The position numbers and the translations under genes are program-made. From the NCBI GenBank assembly GCA_023053685.1, contig JALIGW010000001.1:223061434-223125433 (forward strand): a stretch of DNA of 64,000 nucleotides, given 5' to 3'. The notes under the pieces are model-generated. The model was not told where the DNA came from. It was given only the letters and a program-made list of their open reading frames with translations, and searched no databases. Positions 35,837-49,002 of the stretch are shown one piece after another. Source of the stretch: Diadophis punctatus similis. Lineage: Eukaryota > Chordata > Lepidosauria > Squamata > Dipsadidae. Position 1 is the stretch's first letter. Each line of letters opens with the position of its first letter.

Positions 35837-35971
35837 CAGGGGTCCCCAAACTTGGCAACTTTAAGACTTTTGGACTTCAACTTCCAGAATTCTCCAGCCA
35901 GCATAGCTGGCTGGAGAATTCTGGGAGTTGAAGTCCACAAGTCTTAAAGTTGCCAAGTTTGAAGACCTCTG
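35837..35971. mobile_element. Near-perfect palindromic hAT-type MITE
   Basis: 135 bp: CAGGGGTCCCCAAACTTGGC at left, its approximate complement at right; the centre CCAGCATAGCTGG is the hinge. Flanks ATCTATAG and ACCTATAG match at 7 of 8 bases. Immediately abuts the preceding MITE. Confidence 0.85.
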
Positions 35972-36012
35972 ACCTATAGTTACAAGAAAGTGAACACCAG
36001 CCAAAGACATTA

Positions 36013-36198
<186 letters not shown>

Positions 36199-37461
36199 TT
36201 AGAATGATTACACCACCACCATATTTCAGAACAACTGGTTGATATAGTGAAAGATGGACTACTCAAGCCAGCACCTTTTATCTTTAGCACTTGTTTTCCA
36301 AGTTGCAAGACCAAATGTTTTAATAGCACCATTTTTCCAGTCCCTGAACCTGGAATGAAACAGGGTCATTGATTGAAATAACTTTACAAAGCAAGCGTCC
36401 ATGAACTTGCTACCAACTGCTGCAATCTTTCCACCCCTCCTCCAACTCAGAACCTAACAACTTGAGGAGTAAAATAAATCAACTGACTTAGTAATGTCTG
36501 AGTCAATGATACAAGTTTGATGTTGGATTCTAAAGGTTGCTCAGTTACAATTTCTAGCAATCTTTGTTGGCCCACCAACTGGACTACAATTCAATGACAA
36601 GATTATCTTCCTATTGTTTGAAGATATTCTCACTTGTTTCTTTTAATAAAATAGCTCTTTCAGCTTCACCCATTGCCCACAAATATAAGGTGGGGAGGAT
36701 TTTGCCTTTTAAGGCAATCTAACTTCAAACATTTTGTAGGTTTATTAAATACCGGTAGGTTATTTGTCCTGTGCAAGCACTATAGAATCAGCTAAAACAA
36801 AAGCATTTTAAACACATTCTTGTACATTTTAGCCTCGTTATCAGTACATAGGAACAACACATGTATCCATGCTTTTCCCAGCGGTTTTCAAGTTTACTAT
36901 CTAGAAAGAACTCTGTACACATCAGCGTATCAGTTAAAAGCTTCTGCAAGTTCTAAAGGCTATGGGGACATATCACAACCTGTATATATCTCATACAGAC
37001 TCTTCATCTGTGTAACCTGATCATGGTTATGGATAAACCATGGAGGTAAGCTTTTTTTGTCATTTATCAGGGAGGTGTGCTAATGCCCTTGTGGGGAGTA
37101 ATGAGGGTTCTCAAAACCAAGGCGATCAAGGCAAGATAGGCTCAGCAGCCACACACAGTAAATATAACATCTGAACAGAGCCACTTTAGATCAAAATTTT
37201 CAGCAGAGAACAAATTCAGAGTGTCTATGAGAACTTCTTGCACACCAAACACATTCCGGGTAAAGCAATAGTTCTTGCCATTTTTTCCACATCTGTTTTG
37301 ATCACAAAATGAAACACTTTGCTTATACATCCTCCTGAACTAATTTAAGTCATATCTTTTAATTATGTGCAGTTTCTTGTAGTCAAACCTAGATTCATGA
37401 TACATCATTCTCAATTTCTCTATAGAACCCTAAGCAAAAAGCAGCAATATTTCACTTATCA

Positions 37462-37683
<222 letters not shown>

Positions 37684-38635
37684 CTATTCATGCTTAATCC
37701 ACCAGTTTGCATTTTTTTTAAAGACAACCAACTGCTAGCAGAATCCATGGGACATATGACATAAATTCTACCGCTTCGGGGCATGCAATGTCACACACAG
37801 ATGATTAAAAAAGGCAGAGCTTGCATTACTTTTGATGCAATCTAACTCCCTTGCCTTCCTGCAGATGTTGCTTATTACTAGACAATTAGACTGCCCAAGG
37901 CGTTATACAATATGAAGTGCTCATACTTCTCTAGAACTGGCATTTAAGATCAAATCATCAAATTTTCTATAAATCCTACAGCAACAACAGGACCTGAAAA
38001 CTATCTCCAAATCAAGGTAGATAGTTCTTTGCAACAAAGAACATACTCTTTGCAAAATTAGATTGCTTAACCATTCCAGACTCCTAATTAAGGACAGGAA
38101 ACAATTAGTTGGATAAATATTGGCAATTGTAGCTTGTAAAAAAAATATACAAGATTTTTAAATTTGATAAATACATCCAGAATTTTTTTTAAATAATTCT
38201 GATCCAATTCCTCTATGACTGAATTATAATTTTAGTCATATAGCAAGCTTCAAGGAAGGCTATAGAAACCCCTTCAATTTTAAAAGGCAGCAGCTGCTGC
38301 CAGTTAACATGCATGCTTATCGACAAGGGGCTTTCCCAACTTGCTGCCCTCTTGCATGCGTTGGACTTCAACATCCATACCAAACAATGTTATCAAATGC
38401 CTTTTACTAGAATCAAACACTAGTTTCCCAGCACAGTGTGGAAGTCCAAGTTAATTGAATTCGGAGAAAAAAAGTACAAAGTCGATTAAAGCGCAATCAC
38501 ATTTTTCTAATCCGAGATACCAAGGCAAGCACTGCTCATAAACAAGTTGCGTCACTTCCCCAGCAAAATAAAAATCAGGGCCAAGAGGGATTCCTCCGCC
38601 CCCCCTCCCCCCCTCAAGCCTACAATCCTTTAAGT

Positions 38636-39140
38636 CAGCAGTTCTCAACCTGTGGGTCACGACCCCTTTGGGGGTTGAACGACCCTTTCACAGGGGTCAC
38701 CTAAGACCATCGACCATTGGAAAACATGTATTTCCAATGGTCTTAGAAACCGAGACACTGCTCCACTATCCGTCTCCAGGCAGGTCCACCCACATGCAAA
38801 TAGACTACTGCAAAAAAAAAAAAAACTGTACCATGGGAACTTCTGAGCATGTGCAGAAGCCAAATTTCCAGCACTGCGCATGCGTCGCCATCTTGTTTTT
38901 GGCTTTTTTAAAACAAGTTTTTAAAACATTTTTCAGCACTGCGCATGCGTGCAAGCACAAAGCGCCCACGCTCCCACGAAGCGCAGCCACACAACACAGG
39001 AAGAAGCGAACTGGCAGCGAGGTAAGTTAGAACCCACCCCTGAGTTTCCTAATAATTTTATTATTTTATGGTTGGGGGTCACCACAACAGGAGGAATTAT
39101 ATTAAAGGGTCGCGGCATTAGGAAGGTTGAGAACCACTGC
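38636..39140 (+). mobile_element. Chimeric MITE: family C ends with family B interior
   Basis: 505 bp with perfect 8-bp duplication CTTTAAGT (38628, 39141). Outer ends CAGCAGTTCTCAACCTGTGG and GAAGGTTGAGAACCACTG belong to family C. About 38831-39036 matches the right two-thirds of the family B copy at 1218 (GGTAAGTTAGAACCCACCCCTG at its end). Two NRF1-like palindromes at 38875 and 38940. Lies about 650 bp past the FTH1 CpG island. Confidence 0.85.
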
Positions 39141-39630
39141 TTTAAGTCAAACAACAGGGCTGTTACACACAAAAAGAGGCGCCTTGGTTTCCATTTCTAG
39201 GTAAGGAACTACCTAGTTTGGGTCATGAAACGTCTGCAAGAAAAGCAGCAAGCTCAGAGAGCACCAAGGGCCTCACAATTCAACCCGGAGTTACAAATAT
39301 TCCCCTTTATTAGAAACGTCTTCTGAATCTTAGTATAATGCAGGAATCATGCCGGTTGATCGAAGATCAAGGGGTTCGGAGCGGCCCCGCTTTCTTCCAC
39401 GGAATGCAACGCACGAGAGCAACCCACGCGCGCCCGTGGACAGAAGCCCCGAAACCAGCGACAGGGCAAGTCCAAGAGGTGAGAGCCTGTCTTGGAAGTG
39501 GATCGTTCCCAACGCTCTTCACACACCCCACCCCGGAAAGCTGAGAAAACCTTTCATCATTATTATTTTTTTAACAAGGGCTAAAACCCGCAGCAGGACT
39601 ATATACCCGACAGGCCTCGCTCGCGACTCA

Positions 39631-40041
<411 letters not shown>

Positions 40042-40077
40042 TCACAAACGTTCTAAGCTCGGCCGCCTGACGTAGCA

Positions 40078-40085
40078 TTTATATA
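40078..40085 (-). promoter_or_regulatory. FTH1 TATA box
   Basis: TATATAAA on the - strand, about 55 bases upstream of the IRE. A start site near 40050 is inferred from the normal 25-30 base spacing. Confidence 0.75.
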
Positions 40086-40109
40086 TAGAGAGAAGGAGAC
40101 GTGCCGAAG

Positions 40110-40143
40110 TCACGTCACAATTGGACACAAAGAAGCCACGCCC
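40110..40143 (-). promoter_or_regulatory. FTH1 proximal promoter: CRE-like, CCAAT and GC motifs
   Basis: Read on -, this contains GGGCGTGGC (GC/Sp1-like, 40135-40143), CCAAT (40120-40124) and TGACGTGA (CRE-like, 40110-40117). Vertebrate FTH1 promoters are known to use NF-Y, Sp1 and cAMP/p300-linked control just upstream of the TATA box, and the arrangement fits. Factor binding is inferred from motif match only. Confidence 0.6.
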
Positions 40144-40835
40144 TCCGTAAGCTGGAAGGTGGGAGAGTCTCTCTCAGAAATCTCCCTCCGTTTTTGGATG
40201 CACGCGCGTCTGGAGTAAGCGTGACTCAGCCGTTTCTTGAGTCCCGCTGCTCGTTTGGCTCGGAAGGCTTTGTTTGGACCGGAAGGCGTTCGGGGTGGGA
40301 GGGATGATTCCAAAAAACTGCTGAATAGCCGCCGTTCTTACACGTCAAAGAACACAGTGAAAAGGGGGAAAGCCCCTGGGGAGGAACCCGATCCTTTCCA
40401 AACTGAGGCAATTCTGACTGTGCTGAGGCAGGCGCGCGCAACGCAGTGTCTCGGAGGAAAGCAGATGCTATGCAAGATGCATAGCTCATTTTTCCATACT
40501 GCATATGCATGTGATCAGATCTCCGTTTTTATAAACGCGAAAACAAGAATACAATGTTCATCTGGTTTTAAAAGATAGCGCGTTATTTGAAATTTCAGGG
40601 GAAAGGTTGCCTAGCAGACTGCTGTTCAGCATTCGACAGAATCTAGCTAACTGTACAAATTGATTCCAGAAACTAAAGCGAAGTCAGATTTACTAGCTCT
40701 TAGTGAAGAGAAATCCCAGAGCTACCATTGGAAAAATATTCCAGAAAAGTCATGGGAATAACTGCTATCAAAAAAAGCTACATGGAGCTAAAATTGACCC
40801 AATGAAGTATTTACTGTGCCTTACTACATATATAT

Positions 40836-40893
40836 ATATTTGTTTGTTTATTTATTTATTGTATTTGTATGCTGCCCAACTCCCAAGGGGACA
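40836..40893 (-). mobile_element. L2-like LINE 3' tip
   Basis: TTTGTTTGTTTATTTATTTA followed by TATGCTGCCCAACTCCCAAG: the terminal 50 bases of the same LINE family as 23525, fused to microsatellite DNA. Confidence 0.55.
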
Positions 40894-40966
40894 CTCTCTC
40901 TCACTCACTCTCTCTCTCTGTGTATATACATATATACATCATATATATATGTGTGTGTGTGTGTTT
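40893..40966 (+). repeat. (CT)n, (TATA)n and (GT)n simple repeats
   Basis: Three short simple repeats in tandem: CTCTCTCTCACTCACTCTCT, TATATACATATATACATC and GTGTGTGTGTGTGT. Confidence 0.85.
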
Positions 40967-41097
40967 TCTGAGGTTTTTGTGGGTGTTTGTATGTAGGTCT
41001 TTGGTTATTCGGGTTTTCTCCCGCGTGAAATTGGAAGTGTCTTGGCGACGTTTCGATGAAGTCTCATTCATCATCATCAGGCTGGTGTCTTCTGCAG
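40966..41097 (-). mobile_element. Dispersed repeat, Penelope-like style, hammerhead-like core
   Basis: On -, CCTGATGATGATGAATGAGA and CTTCATCGAAACGTCGCC recall the terminal region of Penelope-like elements, which can carry hammerhead ribozyme motifs. Only this 130-bp piece is present, between microsatellite and minisatellite sequence. Confidence 0.4.
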
Positions 41098-41206
41098 GAT
41101 ATATATATTCTCCCTCCAGGGGAGGGATATATATATATTCTTCCTCCAGGGGAAGAATACTGCAAAATCCCCATTCGCTCCCCACTCTTGGGGGAATATT
41201 GTTGTG
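41098..41206 (-). repeat. Minisatellite fragment shared with MITE at 51155
   Basis: Units CTCCAGGGGAAGAATACTGC and AAAATCCCCATTCGCTCCCC match the tandem unit at 51220-51390; it is preceded by two TATATATATTCTCCCTCCAG copies. Confidence 0.65.
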
Positions 41207-41957
41207 CTTTTTGATGATGTTTTTGATGTTAGGTGAACCATTTTAGGTCTTGAGATATGATAGAACCTAGAAATTTGAAGGTCTACTGTTGATACTGTGT
41301 TGTCTAATATTATAAGAGGTGGTAGAATGGGAGGGTTTCTCCTAAAGTCTACCACCCTTTCTACAGTTCTGAGTGTCTTCAGTTCCAGATTGTTCTGGTC
41401 GCACCATGAGGCTAGTTGTTCAACCTCCCGTCTGTATGCGGTTTCATCGTTGTCTTGAATGAGACCAATCACTGTTGTATCATCTGCAAACTTCAGTAGT
41501 TTAACAGATAGATCGCTTGAGATGCAGTCATTGGTATATAGAGAGAAGAGAAGTGGTGAGAGTACACAGCCTTGGGGTGCCCTGTGCTAATTGTACAGGT
41601 ATCTGATGTGATTTTGCCTAGCTTCACCTGCTGCTTCCTGTCTGTTAGGAAGCTTGTGATCCACTTACAAGTGTGTTCAGGTACCGCTAGCTGATTTAGT
41701 TTAGTTAGAAGAATGTCCGGTATGATGGTATTGAATGCTGAACTAAAGTCTACAAAGAGGACCCTTGTGTAGGTCTTTGGAGATTCAAGATGTTGTAGGA
41801 TGTAGTGCAGAGCCATATTAACAGTATCATCTGTTGATCTATTTGCTCGGTATGCAAATTGCAGGGGGTCTAACAGTGGATCCGTGATGGTTTTCAAGTG
41901 GGACATCACTAGCCTTTCAAAGGTTTTCATAACTACAGATGTTAGAGATTGAAACAT
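41207..41957 (-). mobile_element. CR1-L3-like (Snake1-type) LINE fragment
   Basis: On -, SVVMKTFERLVMSHL, DPLQFAYRANRSTDDTVN, VLFVDFSSAFNTIIP and VKLGKITSDTCTISTGHPKA are RT finger/palm motifs of CR1-L3 type elements. A second frame gives WCDQNNLELKTLRTVERVVD and, frame-shifted, ISQDLKW. The catalytic double-Asp stretch is broken by a frame loss near 41493. Truncated at both ends. Confidence 0.85.
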
Positions 41958-42762
41958 GTAATAATATATTTTTGAATATGTTTGATGACAGAAAAGATGA
42001 AAAGAATACCAATATTAGATATATATAAACTGGGAAAGGACCACATCTTGGATGCTGGAACTAAAATAGTGATAAAATAGGAGGGAAAAATGATTAAAAA
42101 TAGATATTAAGAAGAAAAGAAATCTGAGAGATGTATTGAAAATGAAATGATAATGGATTGTAATGATCTTACAAACAAAATTATTGTTAAGAATATTATA
42201 TGGATGTATTAAAGCAAATGTTCACGACATGAGAGGGGATGGAAAAGGGGGGGATTTTAAATTTGAAATGTATCAATAGACAAACACATAAAGATAAAAG
42301 AAATAGATTAAAGGAATATATATGAAATAAAATATGAAAACTGTAAGACTGTATAAAAGAATTCAAAGTTGCTGGAATACCATCCCAGAAAAATGGAGAA
42401 AGTACAGCAAAGGAAGGAGGAAGAGAAGAGAGGAGTAAGAAGAAAGAAGACAGAAAGAGGAGGAGGAAAGGGAGAAGAGAGTTAGGAGAAAGGACAGGAG
42501 GGGAAGTAGGGAAGAGGAGAAGGAGAGAGAGAGGGAAAGTAGGTGGAGAAAGAGAAAGAGGAAGGGAAAGTAAGAAGAAAGAGAAGGAAGGGCTGTATGA
42601 GATAGGAAGGTAGGATGGTAAAAAAAGCAACCTTGAACTAATAAAGCAATAAGATAAATATAGAATATATGTGTAAAGATTTTGTAAAAGAATGAAATGA
42701 GAAATGAAATGATAAATATGTGAAAATGTCTATGGGAATAAAAATAAAAAACTTAAAAAAAA
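41958..42762 (+). mobile_element. Probable L1-like 3' region, purine-rich
   Basis: An A/G-rich non-coding stretch (GGAGGAGGAAAGGGAGAAGA type at 42380-42600) ends in AATAAAAATAAAAAACTTAA AAAAAAC at about 42735-42762, like a LINE 3' UTR with poly(A). No protein match seen. A decayed purine tract is the alternative. Confidence 0.4.
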
Positions 42763-44465
42763 CTACAAGCCACGTGAGGAATAAAACTCCTACCCGAAGG
42801 CTATAAAAATAGAGGAACTGCTAAAACAGAATAAGCTTTTTTTCTCACTTTAGATGGGAGTCATACCAATTTATCTTTAGCAGATTGGATTGTACAGCGA
42901 ATCTATTGAGCCCTACTGGGTAGAGATCTTGTTGGCCTAAAATCAGAGCACCAACTCACTGTTTCCATTGTGTGAATAATGTATAACTATATATCTTGTC
43001 AGTCACTGGTAAAAGTTTGCTGCTCAACTTTGAGATGTATGTTTGCAGAACTGCAACAACTACCCATTTAAAAGTTCTCTTTGTTTAGCAATATTTTTCC
43101 ATCATGTTTCTGGAGATTTGTGATCCCTTCCAGAAATTCAAAGAAATTCTATTAAAGTTTATTAATTTTGAACCAACTAATTATTATTAGAAATGTTTAT
43201 TTTTAAACGGGGACTGATGTTGTTCCAAATAAATTGCAGGGGCTTGTGAAAAAAATAAGTTGAAAGCTTTTTTAAAAAAGATTTTTTACACTGCAGAAGA
43301 AAACTACAAACACTGTCCGCATTGTATGTGTGGTAAACAAGCAAGCCAAAATAAATGAAGTCTTGAGACCTGGAACAAGCTCTACCAAGTTTTTTTTCTT
43401 CTAAAATATGCATTCCCATATTTCCTTATAAGAGACAGAAACATATTTTTATTCTGGAGTGTATCGAGCTCTATTTTTTTAAAATAATTGCACTTCATCC
43501 TCAATATCCCTACAATTTGAGCATTTTGAAATGCAGAACATTTCAATGAAGTTGTGAAATTAGCTCCATGTCAGCTGAATTGATTCAGTCAGTTGAAAAG
43601 ATGCATAAGGTATGAATTTAGAATGCCAACAGAGACAATAGAAAAGATTTAGGCTCTGAAAATATAATTATTACTCCTTGGAGATGATGAATTCCATCCA
43701 AACTTCTACACTGCTGAAACTGTTATTTCAGTATATCCAAGCCTCAAAAAATACAATTATGTATTTATTTTCAGCAAAGAATGAAACCATTATGGAAGAA
43801 GAAAATCTTAAAGCAATACCAAAATGTCACCTGAATTCTAAAGCTTCTAGTAAAATGTACTTCAGAACACACTGCTCTACAGTCTGAAATATAAATCTGT
43901 ATACTGGTATTTCCAAATATTTAGGTAATTGGTCTACCAACATTTGAACTTCTGTCTGGAATTATCTCAGCCATGATTTCAGAGTTCTTAGATGGACCTT
44001 ATAGAGCAATGTCCCAAGTTTGTACTTCCAAGTATTTCTCAAAAGAGAAGTACACTAATCCTTTTGAAGTTGAAGATTTCAGATACATATTCTGGGCTGT
44101 AAAGCCATTTGTAATTAGGCTTTGAACATCCAAATTGATTGGGAATGTTAGATAAATTTGCTGACATTTACAGGATCACAATGGAATAAACTGAATGAAG
44201 AGAGTGGAGGGTCAGAGTTGCAGGAACCAGACAATAAAAATAGGTTAAGAAACAAGCAAAACCTGGAAAGAATAGAAAAGGATGGGAGATCAGTGAAATG
44301 TGTTAGTTAGACACTCTTTGTGCGTATAACACATATGTCAATAATATATAGGATCCTATGTGCTGAATGCACATTAATTGGCTTTGATCTTAGTGTTTTG
44401 AATGGGAATATAATCAAGCAGAATGCCAGGTAGTATCTTAAACTCCCTGAATGTTTAAGAGATTC
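42763..44465. other. Intergenic, nothing recognised
   Basis: AT-rich, no protein motif or repeat identified. Confidence 0.4.
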
Positions 44466-44870
44466 AACTCCTACCCTCAAAATGACGCTATAGAGCACTG
44501 CACATCAAGACAACTAGACACAAGAACAGTTTTTTCCCGAATGCCATCACTCTGCTAAACAAATAATTCCCTCACCACTGTCAAACTATTCACTAAGGCT
44601 GCATTGCTATTACTATTAGTTTTTCTCATCGTTCCTATCACCCATCTCCACCCACTTATGACTAACTTGTTGCTTGTATCCTTATGATTTATATTTATAT
44701 TGTTTCCTGATTGCTTATTTGAACCCTATGACAATCATTAAGTGTTGTACCTCATGATTCTTGACAAATGTATATTTTCTTTTATGTACACTGAGAGCAT
44801 ATGCACCAAAGACAAATTCCTTGTGTGTCCAATCACACTTGGCCAATAAAGAATTCTATTCTATTCTATT
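44466..44870 (+). mobile_element. Snake CR1-L3 (Snake1-type) LINE 3' end with ATTCT tail
   Basis: On +, the last ORF2 residues (FNSYPQNDAIEHC, TRTVFSRMPSLC) precede a 3' UTR ending CTTGGCCAATAAAGAATTCT and then three TATTC units. This is the snake CR1-L3 3' end known to seed AATAG microsatellites, the best taxonomic marker in the window. Confidence 0.85.
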
Positions 44871-45096
44871 TGCTCGGTAATATTCAGCTTCCACCTTTAT
44901 ACTATGTCTATAACCCTGTTCACCCTTGCATCCATCATGCTTTCTACCAGCCAAGAAAGGGTTTTCTATGTGTCTCAATTGATATTAGCATGTCAGCAAT
45001 GTGGTGGTGGGAAAACATCTTAATTACTCTTTTATGTGAAGAATCTTGCCAATGTATATGAGTAAACACCAAAGTCCCTAGGGTTTCACACTAGGG

Positions 45097-45477
45097 CAGT
45101 GATGGTGAACCTTTTTTGGTTCGCTTGCCAAAAGGGGGGGAATGCGGGGGATCACGTGTGTGCGTGCCCACACTCATAATTCCATGCATCCCCGCACATG
45201 CACGCATGACCCCCCTGCTCCCAGCATGCAATGGCACGCCCATTTTTCGCTCTCCCCAGGCTCCAGAGCCTTTCTAGGAGCCTGGGGAGGGCAAAAATGG
45301 CCTTCCCCACCCCCTCTGGAGGCTGGAAACAGCCTGTTTCCCAACTCCCAGTGGGCCCAGCAGGCCCGAAAATCAGCCGGCTGGTGCACACATGCACGCC
45401 GGACCTGAGCTCGCGTGCCCACCGATATGGCTCCGCGTGCCACTTGTGGCACCCGTGCCATAGGTTCGCCATCACGG
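45097..45477 (-). mobile_element. hAT-type MITE, family A (copy 4)
   Basis: 381 bp, perfect 8-bp duplication CACTAGGG (45089, 45478). Ends CAGTGATGGTGAACC and GGTTCGCCATCACGG. Confidence 0.92.
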
Positions 45478-45485
45478 CACTAGGG

Positions 45486-46867
45486 TTTCATACTAGGGTT
45501 CGGCAGTATGTCGTGGCTCTTGAGTGATGTCTAATCCCTTACTCAAGATTCAACTACCGGTAGTTCTGGCAGCCTCAATTGTATGCGGAATGAAGCCAAT
45601 GACAGAGCCGATTCATCTTCACAGCAGAACAAGAAATTCAGGGTCAAATATATTTATGACTCAGTGCTTAACACCTTGCTTTTTTCCTCCCACATTGGCC
45701 CACATTTCTGAGCCAATGTCTGGTCTCTCGATGGCCCTGATAAGTAATTGGGAGACAGTTTCACAGTTGTCCTTCTGGCCAGGGAATTGCTGGTTAGAGC
45801 CTCACCAGTTTCAACCCTTCGTATCTGAGCCGGATGGACAGAAGATGGGATGTGGTCAACCCATGAACTAGCAGTAGGAAACTCTTGTGATCATCCACTC
45901 CCATAATGTTAAAGGAGACCCAATGGGCTGATAGGCAGGGATAATCCAAAATTTGAAATGTAAGTGTTGTGGGTAAGATGGATAAGAAATACATTCTGAG
46001 TAACACTTTGGGATATAATATAATTATTTAAATGAACTAGGCAAATCAGGGTGTAATCCTTTAGGATAAATACAAATGTTCTAACTAATATATATATTTA
46101 ACAACTTGTTTTGAGCCTGGCAATGTGTTACTCAGGCAGTAGACATAGAAATACTATTGAGCAAATACCAGGCTGTTGCTTTTAAGTGTAATTGCAACAG
46201 GGAGTGACTGTAGATACTGAAACTGTGTGTTAAGCTATGGAGGGACTTTTTCAACAATGTAGAAAAACAACACAAAATTCATAAGATGAGATGACTAAGG
46301 GTTTAAGATAGCATAATCTGTGCTTAAAACAGGTGTTCAGGTAAGTTTAACCACAATAATATGGAGCATCTTGTTATAGCCAATTAGAGAACCGAACAGT
46401 AAAACAAACAAAAGTTACCCAGAGCAGGAATCAGACTGGAAAAACACACACTATTGCTAGAGAAAGCCAATGGCGCTGAGATATTTATTTGGTCAATTAT
46501 TCATCTTGCATGACACACACGGATTTTCGTAACTATATGTGGGTTATTGTACAAATCCCTTGACGTAGGCCAAGGCTAAGAAAGTTAATTCCTGCCACAA
46601 CCATAGCAGGAAATAGGAAGCTGTTTCAGCAAACTACTCTGATGCCAGTTCATGTTTTGACACTGCACGAAGTGCTACCATTGAGTACTTGCATCCTGGT
46701 GTGTGACCCAAGTACTGAGATCATAGCATTTATGTAATGAAAGCTCATACATGCTGTTGTTTAGCCTTGTTATTTATGGTACTTCGTAAGTGACTGTATA
46801 TGAATTACAGTACTATATATGTCAGGTCACCATAGAAGACAACTTATCACAGATGAAATGATGTAAA
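45486..46867. other. Intergenic, nothing recognised
   Basis: An open frame at 45524-45871 has no domain I recognise. AT-rich elsewhere. Confidence 0.35.
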
Positions 46868-47075
46868 GAAGGAGCCAGTTTGGTCTAGTCTAGTGGGTTA
46901 GAAAGCAGAAGACTCTGAGTTCAAGTCCTATCTTAGGCATGAAAGTCAGCTGAGTGACTTTGGGCCAGTCACTCTTTCTCAGCCCAACTCACCTCATAGG
47001 GTTGTTATGTGGAAAATAGGAGGAAGACATGTGGATAATAAAAGTATAGTACAAATAAATAATAAAATAAAATGT
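46868..47075 (+). mobile_element. Squamate tRNA-derived SINE (Sauria-like)
   Basis: The tRNA-like head GAGCCAGTTTGGTCTAGTCT has the pol III B-box GAGTTCAAGTCC at 46917-46928. The body GGGCCAGTCACTCTTTCTCA follows, with AAATAATAAAATAAAAT at the end. The BovB-like tail is mostly missing. Confidence 0.8.
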
Positions 47076-47929
47076 ATCGACTGTAATTTTCAAAATTCTT
47101 ATTTTGACATAACTAAGCCAATGAGAGGGCTGAAATATCTATTAAGCAAATAATTGACTAATTATACCTAATAATTTAGTTCAAATATGATGATGCCTTA
47201 AGGCATAAATCTTATGAAATGGAGCTAATTCAGCTTTGCCGTTTATATATTCTCTATCAAATCAAGATTTATGGAATTTTAGTTTAGTATTTTGACTAAG
47301 GATATAGTACTTGCCTATTAAAGATTCTTGAATGGAGTTAATACGTTTTTTATATTTATTTAGGAATGTATGCTTAGAATCCAAACTATATAAGAACTGT
47401 TTAAATTGAGAGGCTACTGGTGGACTAAAAAATTGGGAAGTGACCATGTTAGATTTATTCGACATTTTAATTTGGATATTGCCATCATCTGTCCTCAAAA
47501 TGCAACCATAAAATCTCTGGTCACCAATTTCAGTTCTGAAAACTTCCAAACATATGACCCATCTCAAAAAATAGGAAAGCTGGTTATAGAGATTTGTTTT
47601 TTTCTCCAGTAAAAGCTAATGCAAAGTGATGGACTTCCTGTTGACCTCCACCTTTTTATCCATATGTCCAAATATGGTACTATTCTTCTACAGTCTCAGT
47701 ATTTAAGAAGGGTAATACATTGAAGTCAGCTAATTAACATCCAACCAGTCTCTTATATGTTATTAGTAAATGATAAGAGCCCTCTCTTGGCTATCAACCA
47801 ATTTCTAACAGGATTAAATTGCCTTGACCATTTTCTTGCATTTTGAAATTTTTATAATTTTATAGTCTTAAAATTTTTAATTTTAACTTTAATGTTTTCA
47901 TTCTCACTATTGTTCTATATTTTTATACT

Positions 47930-47995
47930 GTACTGTACACTGCCCAGAGTCCCTCTTTACGGGAGATGGCGATCTAGAAATGTGATAAATACATA
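47930..47995 (+). mobile_element. LINE 3' tip
   Basis: GTACACTGCCCAGAGTCCCT and GGAGATGGCGATCTAGAAAT match the 3' terminus of the CR1/L2-type LINEs, followed by an A-rich tail. Confidence 0.5.
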
Positions 47996-48514
47996 AACTA
48001 ACTAAATTAAACATCTTCATGAAAAAACTCATTGATTGGCTAGAAGAAGAACAAGTTTGGGCTGATGATTAGCAGACTTTAGAATAGGCTGATCAACTAA
48101 AAGTCAATTTATTATTCTAAATTAATCTATCAGAAAAATAAATCTTGAGATAGAATTGGAGGTGACTTTTGATTCAATATCTAATCAGAGACTGTGGAGG
48201 AAACTAATAAATGTATTTTGGGACTGCTTTGTTATAATGTTCCATGAGAATTTGTACAAGTAGTTACATATGCACAAGGCATATGACAAGCAGAAGACAC
48301 TCAGACCCAATTTCAATAATAAGAGAAATTAAAGAAGGCTGTATTCTGCCCTCATTAAATTTAAGCCTTAATTTTAGTTCAAGCCCTAAGAAAAAGTGAA
48401 TTTCATCCCCTATCACTAACTAACAAAGAGTACCTATCTGCTTTACCCATATAATGCAATAATCCCCTTTCCTGAATATAAGTTGGTCTTCAATCAGTAA
48501 AACCTAAATTCTTA

Positions 48515-48870
48515 TAGTTTATTTATTTTTATTTATTTATTTGTCAAACATGTATAGGATAGTAGTAGTTTGTATAAACATAAGTAAAAAGTAACGATAA
48601 AAGAGGACAATAGGACAGTAGGACAGGGACGGTAGGCACAGTGGTGCGCTTATGCACGCCCCTTACATACCTCTTAGAAACGGGGAGAGGTCGACTGTAG
48701 ACAGTCTAAGGTTAAAGTTTTTGGGGTTTGGGGAAGAAACCACAGTCAGGTAGTGCATTCCAGGCATTGATCACTCTGTTGCTGAAGTATTTTCTGCAGT
48801 CGAGTTTGGAGTGCTTTACATTTAGTTTGAATCTATTATGTGCTCGTGTATTGTTGCGGTTGAAGCTGAA
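48515..48870 (-). mobile_element. CR1-superfamily LINE, family L, 3' part (interrupted)
   Basis: Nearly the same as 19500-19860. At 48870 (GTTGAAGCTGAA) the element stops and resumes at 50051 (GTAGTCATTAACAGGAAGG), which are adjacent in the 19.8-kb copy. Confidence 0.8.
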
Positions 48871-48926
48871 CTATTTATTTATGTATGTATGTATGTATGT
48901 ATGTATGTATGTATGTATGTATGTAT

Positions 48927-49002
<76 letters not shown>

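Noticed and set aside
42196..42630. 144-residue open frame on the minus strand rich in Ser, Leu, Pro and Phe
   Set aside because: It is the complement of a purine-rich (GGA/GAA) tract, so the composition is a by-product of simple sequence.
46868..46945. Possible functional tRNA gene
   Set aside because: The tRNA-like part has no intact cloverleaf and is followed by the SINE body, so it is a SINE head.
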